Positions 58,081 through 64,000 of a stretch of 64,000 bases of DNA are shown here, piece by piece. The stretch's first letter is position 1, and the number at the start of each line of letters is the position of its first letter. The DNA is taken from contig NZ_JBHYMS010000032.1 of the NCBI RefSeq assembly GCF_042743185.1, forward strand, positions 1 through 64,000, given 5' to 3'. The notes under the pieces were generated by a model. That model did not search any database, was not told the origin of the DNA, and saw only the letters and a list, made by a program, of their open reading frames with translations. The stretch comes from Inquilinus sp042743185 (GTDB lineage: Bacteria; Pseudomonadota; Alphaproteobacteria; DSM-16000; Inquilinaceae). The position numbers and the translations under genes are program-made.

Positions 58081-58154
58081 CGTAGGTTGGGTTCGCGAAT
58101 GCGAACCCAACATTGGTTTGGCTGTTGGGTTCGCCTCGGCGAACCCAACCTACG
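58081..58154. repeat. Palindromic element R5 (two-unit REP-like), inside the ABC operon
   Basis: CGTAGGTTGGGTTCGC...GCGAACCCAACA, a short spacer, then GTTGGGTTCGC...GCGAACCCAACCTACG. It is the only copy lying between genes of the same strand (binding protein and pentapeptide-repeat gene), 5 bp after the stop. Confidence 0.87.
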
Positions 58155-58180
58155 GGCTGCCCCGGGGAGGGAGGCCAAGC

Positions 58181-58957
58181 ATGGTGTTCGGCTGTCGGAT
58201 CGTGCTGGCGGTGCTGCTCGCCGCCCTGGCCGCGCCGGGCTGGAGCGCCGATCTGACGCGCGACCAGGTGGTCGCGATGCTGTCCCGCGCCTCCCCGGCA
58301 GCGCCGGCCGATTTCTCCGGCAGGTCGCTGGAGAAGGTCGATCTCAGCGGTCTCGACCTGTCGGGGGCGAAGTTCGCCGGCGCCGATCTGTTCGCGGCCA
58401 AGCTGGAGGACAGCAACCTGACTGGGGCCGACCTGACCGGCGCCAATCTCGGCCTCGCCTGGGTGATCCGGGCGAACTTCACCCGGGCCGACCTGTCCGG
58501 CGCCAACATCCAGGGGCTGGTCGTCGCCTCGGGCCTGCAGACCAACCCGGCCGAGGCCCCGGTCTTCGTCCGGACCAGGTTTGTGGGGGCGCGGGTGATC
58601 GCCCGCTTCGGCGGCTTCGACTTGCGCGGGGCCGATTTCACCGATGCCAGGCTGGCGGTCGACATGCGCAACCAGTCGATGGGGATCATGCGGGCCGACT
58701 TCTCGAGCGCCAGGCTGGAGGGCGCCAACTTCACCCGAGCCGATCTCGGCCGCGCCTGGTTCCGTTTCGCCAAGCTGCAGGGGGCCCGCTTCACCGGCGC
58801 CAGCCTGCAGCATGTCGACTTCTCCGGCGCCGATCTCACCGGGGCGGACTTCACCGGTGCCGACGCCGCCGGGGCGGATTTCGGCGCGGCGATCCTGGCC
58901 GGCGCCATCGGGCTCGACACGATCAAGGGGCTGGACCCTGCGGTCCCGCGCCGGTAG
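58181..58957 (+). CDS. Secreted pentapeptide-repeat protein
   Basis: A 258-residue protein with a Sec signal (MVFGCRIVLAVLLAALAAPGWSA). A long run of A(D/N)LxG pentapeptide units follows, e.g. VDLSGLDLSGAKFAGADLF, NLTGADLTGANLG and a second block at the C-terminus (ADLTGADFTGADAAGADFG). A non-repeat insertion of about 40 residues interrupts them. These form a right-handed quadrilateral beta-helix; the function of secreted members is unclear. It sits between the solute-binding protein and permease genes, which is unusual for an ABC operon, and palindromic element R5 lies just upstream. Confidence 0.87.
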   Translation: MVFGCRIVLAVLLAALAAPGWSADLTRDQVVAMLSRASPAAPADFSGRSLEKVDLSGLDLSGAKFAGADLFAAKLEDSNLTGADLTGANLGLAWVIRANFTRADLSGANIQGLVVASGLQTNPAEAPVFVRTRFVGARVIARFGGFDLRGADFTDARLAVDMRNQSMGIMRADFSSARLEGANFTRADLGRAWFRFAKLQGARFTGASLQHVDFSGADLTGADFTGADAAGADFGAAILAGAIGLDTIKGLDPAVPRR

Positions 58958-59044
58958 CGCCGTGACATGACGATCAACTTCAGAGCGGCCTGAGGCCGCA
59001 AGCCGGGCGCCCGCGGACGGCGGATGGCACGAGTGGGAGGACAG

Positions 59045-59989
59045 ATGTCGACGATCGCGCAGCGAAGATCGCCGCCCCCGACCGCGTCGTGGATGGCGCG
59101 GATGATGGAGAGCCGCAACGCGCTGGGGCTGGCCTTCCTGCTGCCGGCCGCGGTGATCCTGCTGCTGTTCCTGACCTATCCGCTCGGCCTCGGCGTCTAT
59201 CTCGGCTTCACCGACACGCGCCTCGGCCGGCCCGGCATCTGGATCGGGGCCGAGAACTACGAGTTCCTGTACGAGGACTCGATCTTCTGGCTGTCGGTGT
59301 TCAACACCGTCCTCTACACGACCGTCGCCAGCCTGTTCAAATTCGTGCTCGGCCTGTGGCTGGCGCTGCTCCTGAACCGGCACCTGCCGTTCAAGGCCTT
59401 CCTGCGCGCCATCGTGCTGCTGCCCTGGGTGGTGCCGACCGTGCTGTCCGGCATCGCCTTCTGGTGGATCTTCGACGCCCAGTTCTCGGTGATCTCCTGG
59501 GCCCTGATCAAGCTCGGGCTGATCGACACGCCGATCAACTTCCTGGGCGATGTCGCCAACGCCCGGGCGTCCGTGATCGCGGCCAACATCTGGCGCGGCA
59601 TTCCCTTCGTCGCCATCACCCTCCTGGCCGGGCTGCAGACCATCCCGCAGTCGCTGTACGAGGCGGCGGTGCTGGACGGCGCCAGCAACTGGCAGCGCTT
59701 CCGCTGGATCACCCTGCCGATGCTGTCGCCGATCATCGCCGTGGTGATGACCTTCTCGGTGCTGTTCACCTTCACCGACTTCCAACTGATCTACGTGCTG
59801 ACCCGCGGCGGCCCGCTGAACGCCACCCATCTGATGGCGACGCTGTCGTTCCAGCGCGCCATCCCCGGCGGCCAGCTGGGGGAGGGGGCGGCGATCGCCT
59901 CGGCGATGATCCCGTTCCTGCTGGCGGCGGTGATGTTCAGCTATTTCGGCCTGCAGCGGCAGCGCTGGCAGCAGGGAGGGCGCGACTGA
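59045..59989 (+). CDS. Carbohydrate ABC transporter permease (UgpA/MalF type)
   Basis: A 314-residue inner-membrane permease with six helices and the EAA loop YEAAVLDGASNWQRFRWITLPML, which docks the ATPase. The start MSTIAQRRS gives a short cytoplasmic N-terminus before the first helix LGLAFLLPAAVILLLFLTY. It pairs with the next gene product to form the channel. Its stop overlaps the start of the next gene (TGATG). Confidence 0.93.
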   Translation: MSTIAQRRSPPPTASWMARMMESRNALGLAFLLPAAVILLLFLTYPLGLGVYLGFTDTRLGRPGIWIGAENYEFLYEDSIFWLSVFNTVLYTTVASLFKFVLGLWLALLLNRHLPFKAFLRAIVLLPWVVPTVLSGIAFWWIFDAQFSVISWALIKLGLIDTPINFLGDVANARASVIAANIWRGIPFVAITLLAGLQTIPQSLYEAAVLDGASNWQRFRWITLPMLSPIIAVVMTFSVLFTFTDFQLIYVLTRGGPLNATHLMATLSFQRAIPGGQLGEGAAIASAMIPFLLAAVMFSYFGLQRQRWQQGGRD

Positions 59990-60873
59990 TGGCGATCAAG
60001 AGCGACGGGATCGCCGACGAAGGCGGCATGGGCTATCTGGAGCGGCTGCCGCGCCGGGTGGTGACGGTGTACCTGCCGCTGGCGGTGTTCGTCTTCGTGC
60101 TGCTGTTCCCGTTCTACTGGATGGCGGTCACCTCGGTGAAATCGAACGCCGAGCTCTACAACTACAAGGACTTCAACCCGCTCTGGGTGGCCGAGCCGAC
60201 GCTGCGGCACATCCAGTTCCTGCTGTTCGAGACCTCGTATCCCAACTGGCTGTGGAACACGATGGTGATCGCGGTCGGATCGACCGTGCTGGCGCTGGTC
60301 TGCTCGGTCCTCGCCGCCTATGCGATCGAGCGGCTGCGCTTCACCGGGGCGCGCGTCGTCGGCCTCGCCATCTTCCTGGCCTATCTGGTGCCGCCCTCGA
60401 TCCTGTTCATCCCGCTGGCGGTCCAGCTCGGCCAGCTGGGTCTCTTGAACAGCCAATGGGCGCTGATCCTGACCTATCCGACCTTCCTGGTGCCGTTCTG
60501 CACCTGGCTGCTGATGGGCTATTTCCGCTCGATCCCGTTCGAGCTGGAGGAATGCGCCATCATCGACGGCGCCTCGCGGCTGCAGATCCTGCGCCGCATC
60601 ACCCTGCCGCTGGCCGTGCCCGGCCTGATCTCGGCCGGCATCTTCGCCTTCACCCTGTCCTGGAACGAGTTCATCTACGCCCTGACCTTCATCTCGGATT
60701 CCGAGCGCAAGACCGTGCCGGTCGGGGTCTTGACCGAGCTGGTCCAGGGCGACACTTACCAATGGGGCGCCCTGATGTCGGGCGCCCTGCTGGGCTCGCT
60801 GCCCGTGGTGCTGCTCTACTCCTTCTTCGTCGAGCACTACGTCTCCAGCATGACCGGCGCCGTGAAGGAGTGA
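59989..60873 (+). CDS. Carbohydrate ABC transporter permease (UgpE/MalG type)
   Basis: A 294-residue permease with six predicted helices. It begins VVTVYLPLAVFVFVLLFPFYWMAVTSVKSNAELY, the classic MalG-type first segment, and carries the EAA loop ELEECAIIDGASRLQILRRITLPLAVPGL. The start codon overlaps the preceding stop (TGATG). It completes the transporter encoded at 55646-60873. Confidence 0.94.
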   Translation: MAIKSDGIADEGGMGYLERLPRRVVTVYLPLAVFVFVLLFPFYWMAVTSVKSNAELYNYKDFNPLWVAEPTLRHIQFLLFETSYPNWLWNTMVIAVGSTVLALVCSVLAAYAIERLRFTGARVVGLAIFLAYLVPPSILFIPLAVQLGQLGLLNSQWALILTYPTFLVPFCTWLLMGYFRSIPFELEECAIIDGASRLQILRRITLPLAVPGLISAGIFAFTLSWNEFIYALTFISDSERKTVPVGVLTELVQGDTYQWGALMSGALLGSLPVVLLYSFFVEHYVSSMTGAVKE

Positions 60874-60889
60874 GGCCAGGGAGACCGCC

Positions 60890-61783
60890 GTGACCCGGAC
60901 CGCATCCGTCGACACCCCGCTGCTGCGCATCGCCTATGAGGATTCGGGACCGGCGGACGGCCCTCCGCTGGTGCTCCTGCACGGCTGGCCGGACCATCTG
61001 CGCACCTGGGACCGGATGCTGCCGGCGCTGCACGAGGCCGGGTTCCGCACCCTGGCGCCGAACCTCCGCGGCTTCGGCGGCACCGCCTTCCTCGACCCCG
61101 GCACCATGCGCTCGGGCCAGCTCCCGGCACTGGGGCAGGACGCGCTCGATTTCGCCGACGCGCTCGGCCTGGGCCGCTTCGCCGTGGTCGGGCACGACTG
61201 GGGCGCCCGCGCGGCCTATATCGCCAGCGCCCTGGCGCCGCAGCGGGTGTCGCGCTGCATCGCCCTGTCGGTCGGCTGGGGCACCAATTCGCCCGACCAG
61301 GAGCTCAGCCTGACCCAGGTTCAGAACTACTGGTACCACTGGTACATGGCGCTCGACCGCGGCGCCGATCTGGTGCGCCGCGACTGCCGCGGCTTCACCC
61401 GCTACATCTGGCGGATCTGGACCCCGGAGTGGGAACTGTCGGACGCGGAGTTCGAGGAAACGGCCGCCGCCTTCGACAATCCGGACTGGGCCGATGTGGT
61501 GCTGCACTCCTACCGGGTCCGCTGGGGCCTGGCACCACGCGACCCGCGCTATGACGAGATCGAGGCGCGGCTGGCCGGGGGCCTGGAGATCGACGTGCCG
61601 ACGCTGGTCCTGCACGGCGGCTCCGACCCCTGCAACGACCCCTCGACCTCCGCCGGGAAGGAGAAGTTCTTCCGCGACCGCTACGAGCGCGACGTGCTGC
61701 CCGGGGTCGGTCATTTCCCCCAGCGCGAGGCGCCGAACGCCGTTGCCGAGGCGGTCCTGCGGTTCCTGGCTGCCGAGGGCTGA
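60890..61783 (+). CDS. Epoxide-hydrolase/haloalkane-dehalogenase-like alpha/beta hydrolase
   Basis: A 297-residue hydrolase with the nucleophile aspartate D103 in VVGHDWGARAAY, the oxyanion-hole LLHGWPDHLRTWDRML (HGWP), and the catalytic histidine in PGVGHFPQREAP. Asp in the elbow marks the epoxide hydrolase/dehalogenase branch. The two tyrosines and tryptophans of the cap (WYHWYMALDRG) are compatible with epoxide or ester cleavage. It uses a GTG start 16 bp after the ABC permease, so it may be the operon's last gene. The transported substrate may be related, but this is unproven. Confidence 0.87.
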   Translation: MTRTASVDTPLLRIAYEDSGPADGPPLVLLHGWPDHLRTWDRMLPALHEAGFRTLAPNLRGFGGTAFLDPGTMRSGQLPALGQDALDFADALGLGRFAVVGHDWGARAAYIASALAPQRVSRCIALSVGWGTNSPDQELSLTQVQNYWYHWYMALDRGADLVRRDCRGFTRYIWRIWTPEWELSDAEFEETAAAFDNPDWADVVLHSYRVRWGLAPRDPRYDEIEARLAGGLEIDVPTLVLHGGSDPCNDPSTSAGKEKFFRDRYERDVLPGVGHFPQREAPNAVAEAVLRFLAAEG

Positions 61784-61818
61784 TCCGGACGCCGCTCCGC
61801 CCGACTGAGGGCGGGGCA

Positions 61819-61864
61819 TTGACATCTTGGTGCGCCTCAGAATAGTTAGTTAACGATCACTAAC
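61819..61864 (+). promoter_or_regulatory. Promoter with overlapping TetR operator
   Basis: TTGACA (61819-61824) is followed after 18 nt by TAGTTA (61843-61848). The inverted repeat GTTAGT (61845-61850) and ACTAAC (61859-61864) overlaps the -10 and start region. The TetR gene begins 17 bp later, so autorepression is likely. Confidence 0.7.
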
Positions 61865-61880
61865 TTCTTGAGTCGCTGAC

Positions 61881-62459
61881 ATGGCCGGCAAGGGCAGGGA
61901 CACGAGGGCGCGGATCGAGGAGGCGGCTATCCGCCTGTTCGCCGAGCGCGGGGTGGAGGGCACTTCGGTGCGCGACATCGCCGCTGCGGTGGGGGTCACC
62001 GAGGCGGCGCTGTACCGCCACCTGACCTCTAAGGACGAGTTCGTGGCCGGGCTGTTCGCCGACCGCTATGTCGAGCTCGGCCGCCAGGTCCATGCGGCGC
62101 AGGAGGGGCTGGCCGGCTTCGCCGCCCGGATGCGGGCGATGGTCGAGGCATGCTGCCGGCTGCACGACCGCGACCCGTCGCTGTTCCGCTTCCTGCTGAT
62201 CGTCCAGCACCGGGCGCTGCCCAGCTTCGCTGTGGGCGAGCCCAACCCCGGCGACGTCATCGGCGCCGTGATCGCCGACGGCATCCGCGAGGGCGCCGTG
62301 ACCATCGCCGATCCTCGCCTCGCCACCGCCATCGCCTTCGGCTGCGTGCTGCAGCCGGCGGTGTTCCTGCTCTACGGCCGGCTCGAGGGCGGCCTGGCCG
62401 ACCGCGCGCCGGAGATCGCCGGCGCCATCCTGCGGGCGTTGGGCGGCCCCACCGCCTGA
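61881..62459 (+). CDS. TetR-family transcriptional regulator
   Basis: A 192-residue regulator. The helix-turn-helix region IRLFAERGVEGTSVRDIAAAVGVTEAALYRHLTSKDEFVAGLF is at about residues 17-59. The C-terminal ligand domain includes RDPSLFRFLLIVQHRALP. It is 97 bp downstream of the epoxide-hydrolase-like gene, with its own promoter/operator. It may regulate itself and the next small membrane-protein gene. The effector is unknown. Confidence 0.9.
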   Translation: MAGKGRDTRARIEEAAIRLFAERGVEGTSVRDIAAAVGVTEAALYRHLTSKDEFVAGLFADRYVELGRQVHAAQEGLAGFAARMRAMVEACCRLHDRDPSLFRFLLIVQHRALPSFAVGEPNPGDVIGAVIADGIREGAVTIADPRLATAIAFGCVLQPAVFLLYGRLEGGLADRAPEIAGAILRALGGPTA

Positions 62460-62500
62460 GACCCGCATCGACCCATCCGTCTCAGCGCAAGGAGACGTCC

Positions 62501-62647
62501 ATGATCGACCCGATCGTGTTCCTGTTGATGGTCGCCGCCATGATCTGGCTCGGCGTCCAGGTCCTGATCCAGCGCAGCGCCATCCGCGAGCTGGAATCCC
62601 GCCTCGACCTCATCGATGAGGAGGCGCCTACCGGTCGGAAGTCGTAG
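62501..62647 (+). CDS. Small single-pass membrane protein (48 residues)
   Basis: A 48-residue protein: an N-terminal hydrophobic segment IVFLLMVAAMIWLGVQVLI (residues 5-23), then a charged helix RSAIRELESRLDLIDEEAP that could form a coiled coil. A good AAGGAGA ribosome site lies 5 nt before the ATG. It is 41 bp downstream of the TetR gene. The stop codon TAG lies inside palindromic element R6, so the element may have truncated or replaced the original C-terminus. The function is unknown. Confidence 0.7.
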   Translation: MIDPIVFLLMVAAMIWLGVQVLIQRSAIRELESRLDLIDEEAPTGRKS

Positions 62648-62679
62648 GTTGGGTTCGCCGTCGGCGAACCCAACCTACG
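62643..62679. repeat. Palindromic element R6 (single-unit REP-like)
   Basis: CGTAGGTTGGGTTCGC-CGTCG-GCGAACCCAACCTACG: a perfect 16-bp stem with a 5-nt loop. It is the collapsed, single-unit form of the R family, lies between converging genes, and contains the stop codon of the 48-residue protein. A small CGGTCTTGAAGACCG hairpin follows at 62680-62694. Confidence 0.88.
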
Positions 62680-62703
62680 CGGTCTTGAAGACCGAACCGG
62701 TTC

Positions 62704-63456
62704 TCAGCCCGCCCGGTCCTTGTCGATCTGGCTCTTCAGCGCGTCGAAGCCGACGGCGCCCGGGATGATCTGGTCGTTGATGACGAAGGCCGGCGTACCC
62801 TGCACGCCCAGCGCCTCGGCCAGGTCCATGTTGGCGCGCAGCTCCGCCACCACCGACGGGTCGTTCATGTCCTGCTTCAGCTTGTCGAGGTCGAGCCCGA
62901 CCTGCTGGGCGGTGTCATAGATCACCTGGTCGGTCAGCTGGCCCTTGAGGCCCATCATCTTGGTGTGGAAGTCGAGATACTTGCCCTGCTTCTGCGCCGC
63001 CAGCGAGGCGCGGGCCGCGGTCACCGAGGCGGGGCCGAGGATCGGGAACTCCTTCAGCACGACCTTGAGGCCGCCATCCGCCTTTATCAGGCGCTCCAGG
63101 TCGGGCTGGGCCCGCTTGCAGTAGCCGCACTGGTAGTCGAAGAACTCGACCAGCGTGACGTCGCCCTGGGCGTTGCCGATCACCGGCGAGGAGGCGCTGC
63201 GGAAGATCTCCTCGGCCCGGCTGGTCAGCGTCTTCGTCTGGCCGGCGCGCTCCTCCTCGTCCTTCTTGGCCTGATAGGCGTCCAGCGCCTCGACCACGAT
63301 CTCCGGATGGGCACGGATGTAGTCGCGCACGACCTGCTCGATCGCCTCCTTCTGGGCCGGGTCGATCGCGGGCGTGCTCTGCTGCGCCGAGACCGTCGGC
63401 GACGCGACCGCCACCGCGGCGAGGACGGCCAGGCTGGCGAGGCGGGGGCGGAGCAT
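62704..63456 (-). CDS. DsbA-family periplasmic thiol:disulfide oxidoreductase
   Basis: A 250-residue protein with a signal peptide (MLRPRLASLAVLAAVAVASPTVSAQ). A helical N-terminal extension is followed by a DsbA/thioredoxin domain with the active site FFDYQCGYCKRAQPD (C110-x-x-C113) and the cis-proline-type QGTPAFVIND loop. This is the Com1/BdbD-like group, which oxidises or isomerises cysteines in the periplasm. It lies 102 bp downstream of the M48/TPR gene on the same strand, a common arrangement in Alphaproteobacteria. CGYC rather than CPHC is typical of the group. I start at MLRPRLASL. Confidence 0.9.
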   Translation of the reverse strand: MLRPRLASLAVLAAVAVASPTVSAQQSTPAIDPAQKEAIEQVVRDYIRAHPEIVVEALDAYQAKKDEEERAGQTKTLTSRAEEIFRSASSPVIGNAQGDVTLVEFFDYQCGYCKRAQPDLERLIKADGGLKVVLKEFPILGPASVTAARASLAAQKQGKYLDFHTKMMGLKGQLTDQVIYDTAQQVGLDLDKLKQDMNDPSVVAELRANMDLAEALGVQGTPAFVINDQIIPGAVGFDALKSQIDKDRAG

Positions 63457-63558
63457 AGGAGGATCCTTTCGCTGAAGCATGTCCCACTAGTCGCCTTTCG
63501 CGACGGGATGATCAAGCGTTACACGGTTTCGGCGACAATTCGACCGCAAGGCCATGCG

Positions 63559-64000
63559 CTAGCCGGGCTTGTCCTCGGCCTCGCGCTGCAGGTCCTGGGC
63601 CCGGCGCCAGCCGGGTGAGCCGCGCGGCAGCAGTTGCAGCGCCCGGTCGACCTGGGCCCGCGCATTCGGCTTGTCGCCGCGGGCGAGGTTGTCCTCGGCT
63701 AGGGCCAGCGCCGCCTTGCCCATGTCGCCGACCTTGCCGTAGGCGGTGCCCAAGAGCCGCCAGACGATCGGCGGCGTCTTCTCCGGCTCGACGCTGGCCC
63801 GCTCCAGGTCGCGGATGGCGCTGCGCAGCTCGGCATCCGAGCCGCGGTCGATCTTGGTCTGGGCCAGCGGGATCAGCAGCAGCGGCTCGCCCGGCAACAG
63901 GGCCAGGGCGCGCTCGTAGTAGGGCCGGGCCTCCGCCAGCCGGCCGGTCTCCAGCAGGATCTGGCCGCGCAGCTCGAGATAATAGGGGTTGCGCGGCTCC
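63559..64000 (-). CDS. C-terminal part of an M48/BepA-like TPR protein (runs off the window)
   Basis: At least 146 residues are seen. The reading frame continues beyond the right edge; the visible part begins with NPYYLELRGQILLETGRLAEARPYYERALALLP, followed by TPR-like helices (GEPLLLIPLAQTKI, WRLLGTAYGKVGDMGKAALALAEDNL, ARAQVDRALQLLPRGSPGWRRAQDL). C-terminal TPRs like this occur in BepA-type M48 periplasmic metalloproteases, and the DsbA gene next door supports that identity. The catalytic HExxH is outside the window, so this is an inference. Confidence 0.7.
   Translation of the reverse strand, partial: EPRNPYYLELRGQILLETGRLAEARPYYERALALLPGEPLLLIPLAQTKIDRGSDAELRSAIRDLERASVEPEKTPPIVWRLLGTAYGKVGDMGKAALALAEDNLARGDKPNARAQVDRALQLLPRGSPGWRRAQDLQREAEDKPG

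Noticed and set aside
56717..59830. A 1037-codon minus-strand open frame across the ABC operon
   Set aside because: Antisense to three well-supported ABC/pentapeptide genes; no recognisable domain.

Overview
The window reads as chromosome of a high-G+C alphaproteobacterium, probably a soil or plant-associated Rhodospirillales-like organism. This is inferred from strong G/C preference at third codon positions, the gene families present, a small RNA resembling the alphaproteobacterial suhB/MmgR (alpha-r8) family, and an inverted repeat built on GGGCTTGACCC. The exact genus cannot be told from the sequence alone. I see no rRNA, tRNA, CRISPR array, complete insertion sequence or prophage. About 56 protein genes fill the window densely.

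Layout. 0-6.2 kb: a calcium-binding RTX protein, then a TetR regulator divergent from an EmrA/EmrB-type drug efflux pair. 6.2-12.7 kb: a DUF2189 membrane protein, a cytochrome c, and an aa3-type cytochrome c oxidase operon (subunits II, I, two different subunit III proteins, IV), an order like Bradyrhizobium coxMNOP. 12.7-25.7 kb: a RocB-like M20 peptidase with a stand-alone Lrp ligand-binding domain, two more RTX proteins, a LacI regulator, a HisE-like pyrophosphohydrolase, a Tat-exported phospholipase C, a cupin and an M81 (MlrC) peptidase. 25.7-31.1 kb: an RND efflux pump with its adaptor and a RHH/RelE toxin-antitoxin pair. 31-37.5 kb: alcohol and aldehyde dehydrogenases, a nucleoside hydrolase, an acetyltransferase, the small RNA, and a hydrolase/TetR divergent pair sharing a long operator. 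37.5-41.1 kb: a four-gene type III polyketide operon (RppA-like tetrahydroxynaphthalene synthase, aldo/keto reductase, NTF2-like protein, O-methyltransferase) with an AT-rich upstream flank. 41.9-54.4 kb: a DeoR regulator, a choline-kinase-like phosphotransferase with a dimethylglycine-dehydrogenase-like enzyme, GIY-YIG and DUF2239 genes, a flavin reductase, a DMT exporter, an atypical SDR, a glutamine-synthetase-like ligase divergent from an amino-acid permease, and a D-erythronate-dehydrogenase-like gene. 54.4-64 kb: a Tat hydrolase, a carbohydrate ABC transporter operon interrupted by a pentapeptide-repeat gene, an epoxide-hydrolase-like enzyme, a TetR regulator, a 48-residue membrane protein, a DsbA-like oxidoreductase and the C-terminal end of an M48/TPR protein.

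The most notable non-coding structure is a family of six palindromic elements built on GTTGGGTTCGC/GCGAACCCAAC. Five of the six lie between converging genes. There is also a 145-bp MITE-like hairpin at 49848-49992, a 90-bp two-hairpin element at 32292-32381 whose two arms carry different but self-compatible stems, and a relic at 21115-21217 joining the start of the cupin gene to the end of hisE.

The best candidate for an undescribed system is the type III polyketide operon. Tetrahydroxynaphthalene synthase, a reductase and an NTF2-fold protein together could form a bacterial analogue of the fungal dihydroxynaphthalene route, capped by O-methylation. That is a hypothesis from gene content.
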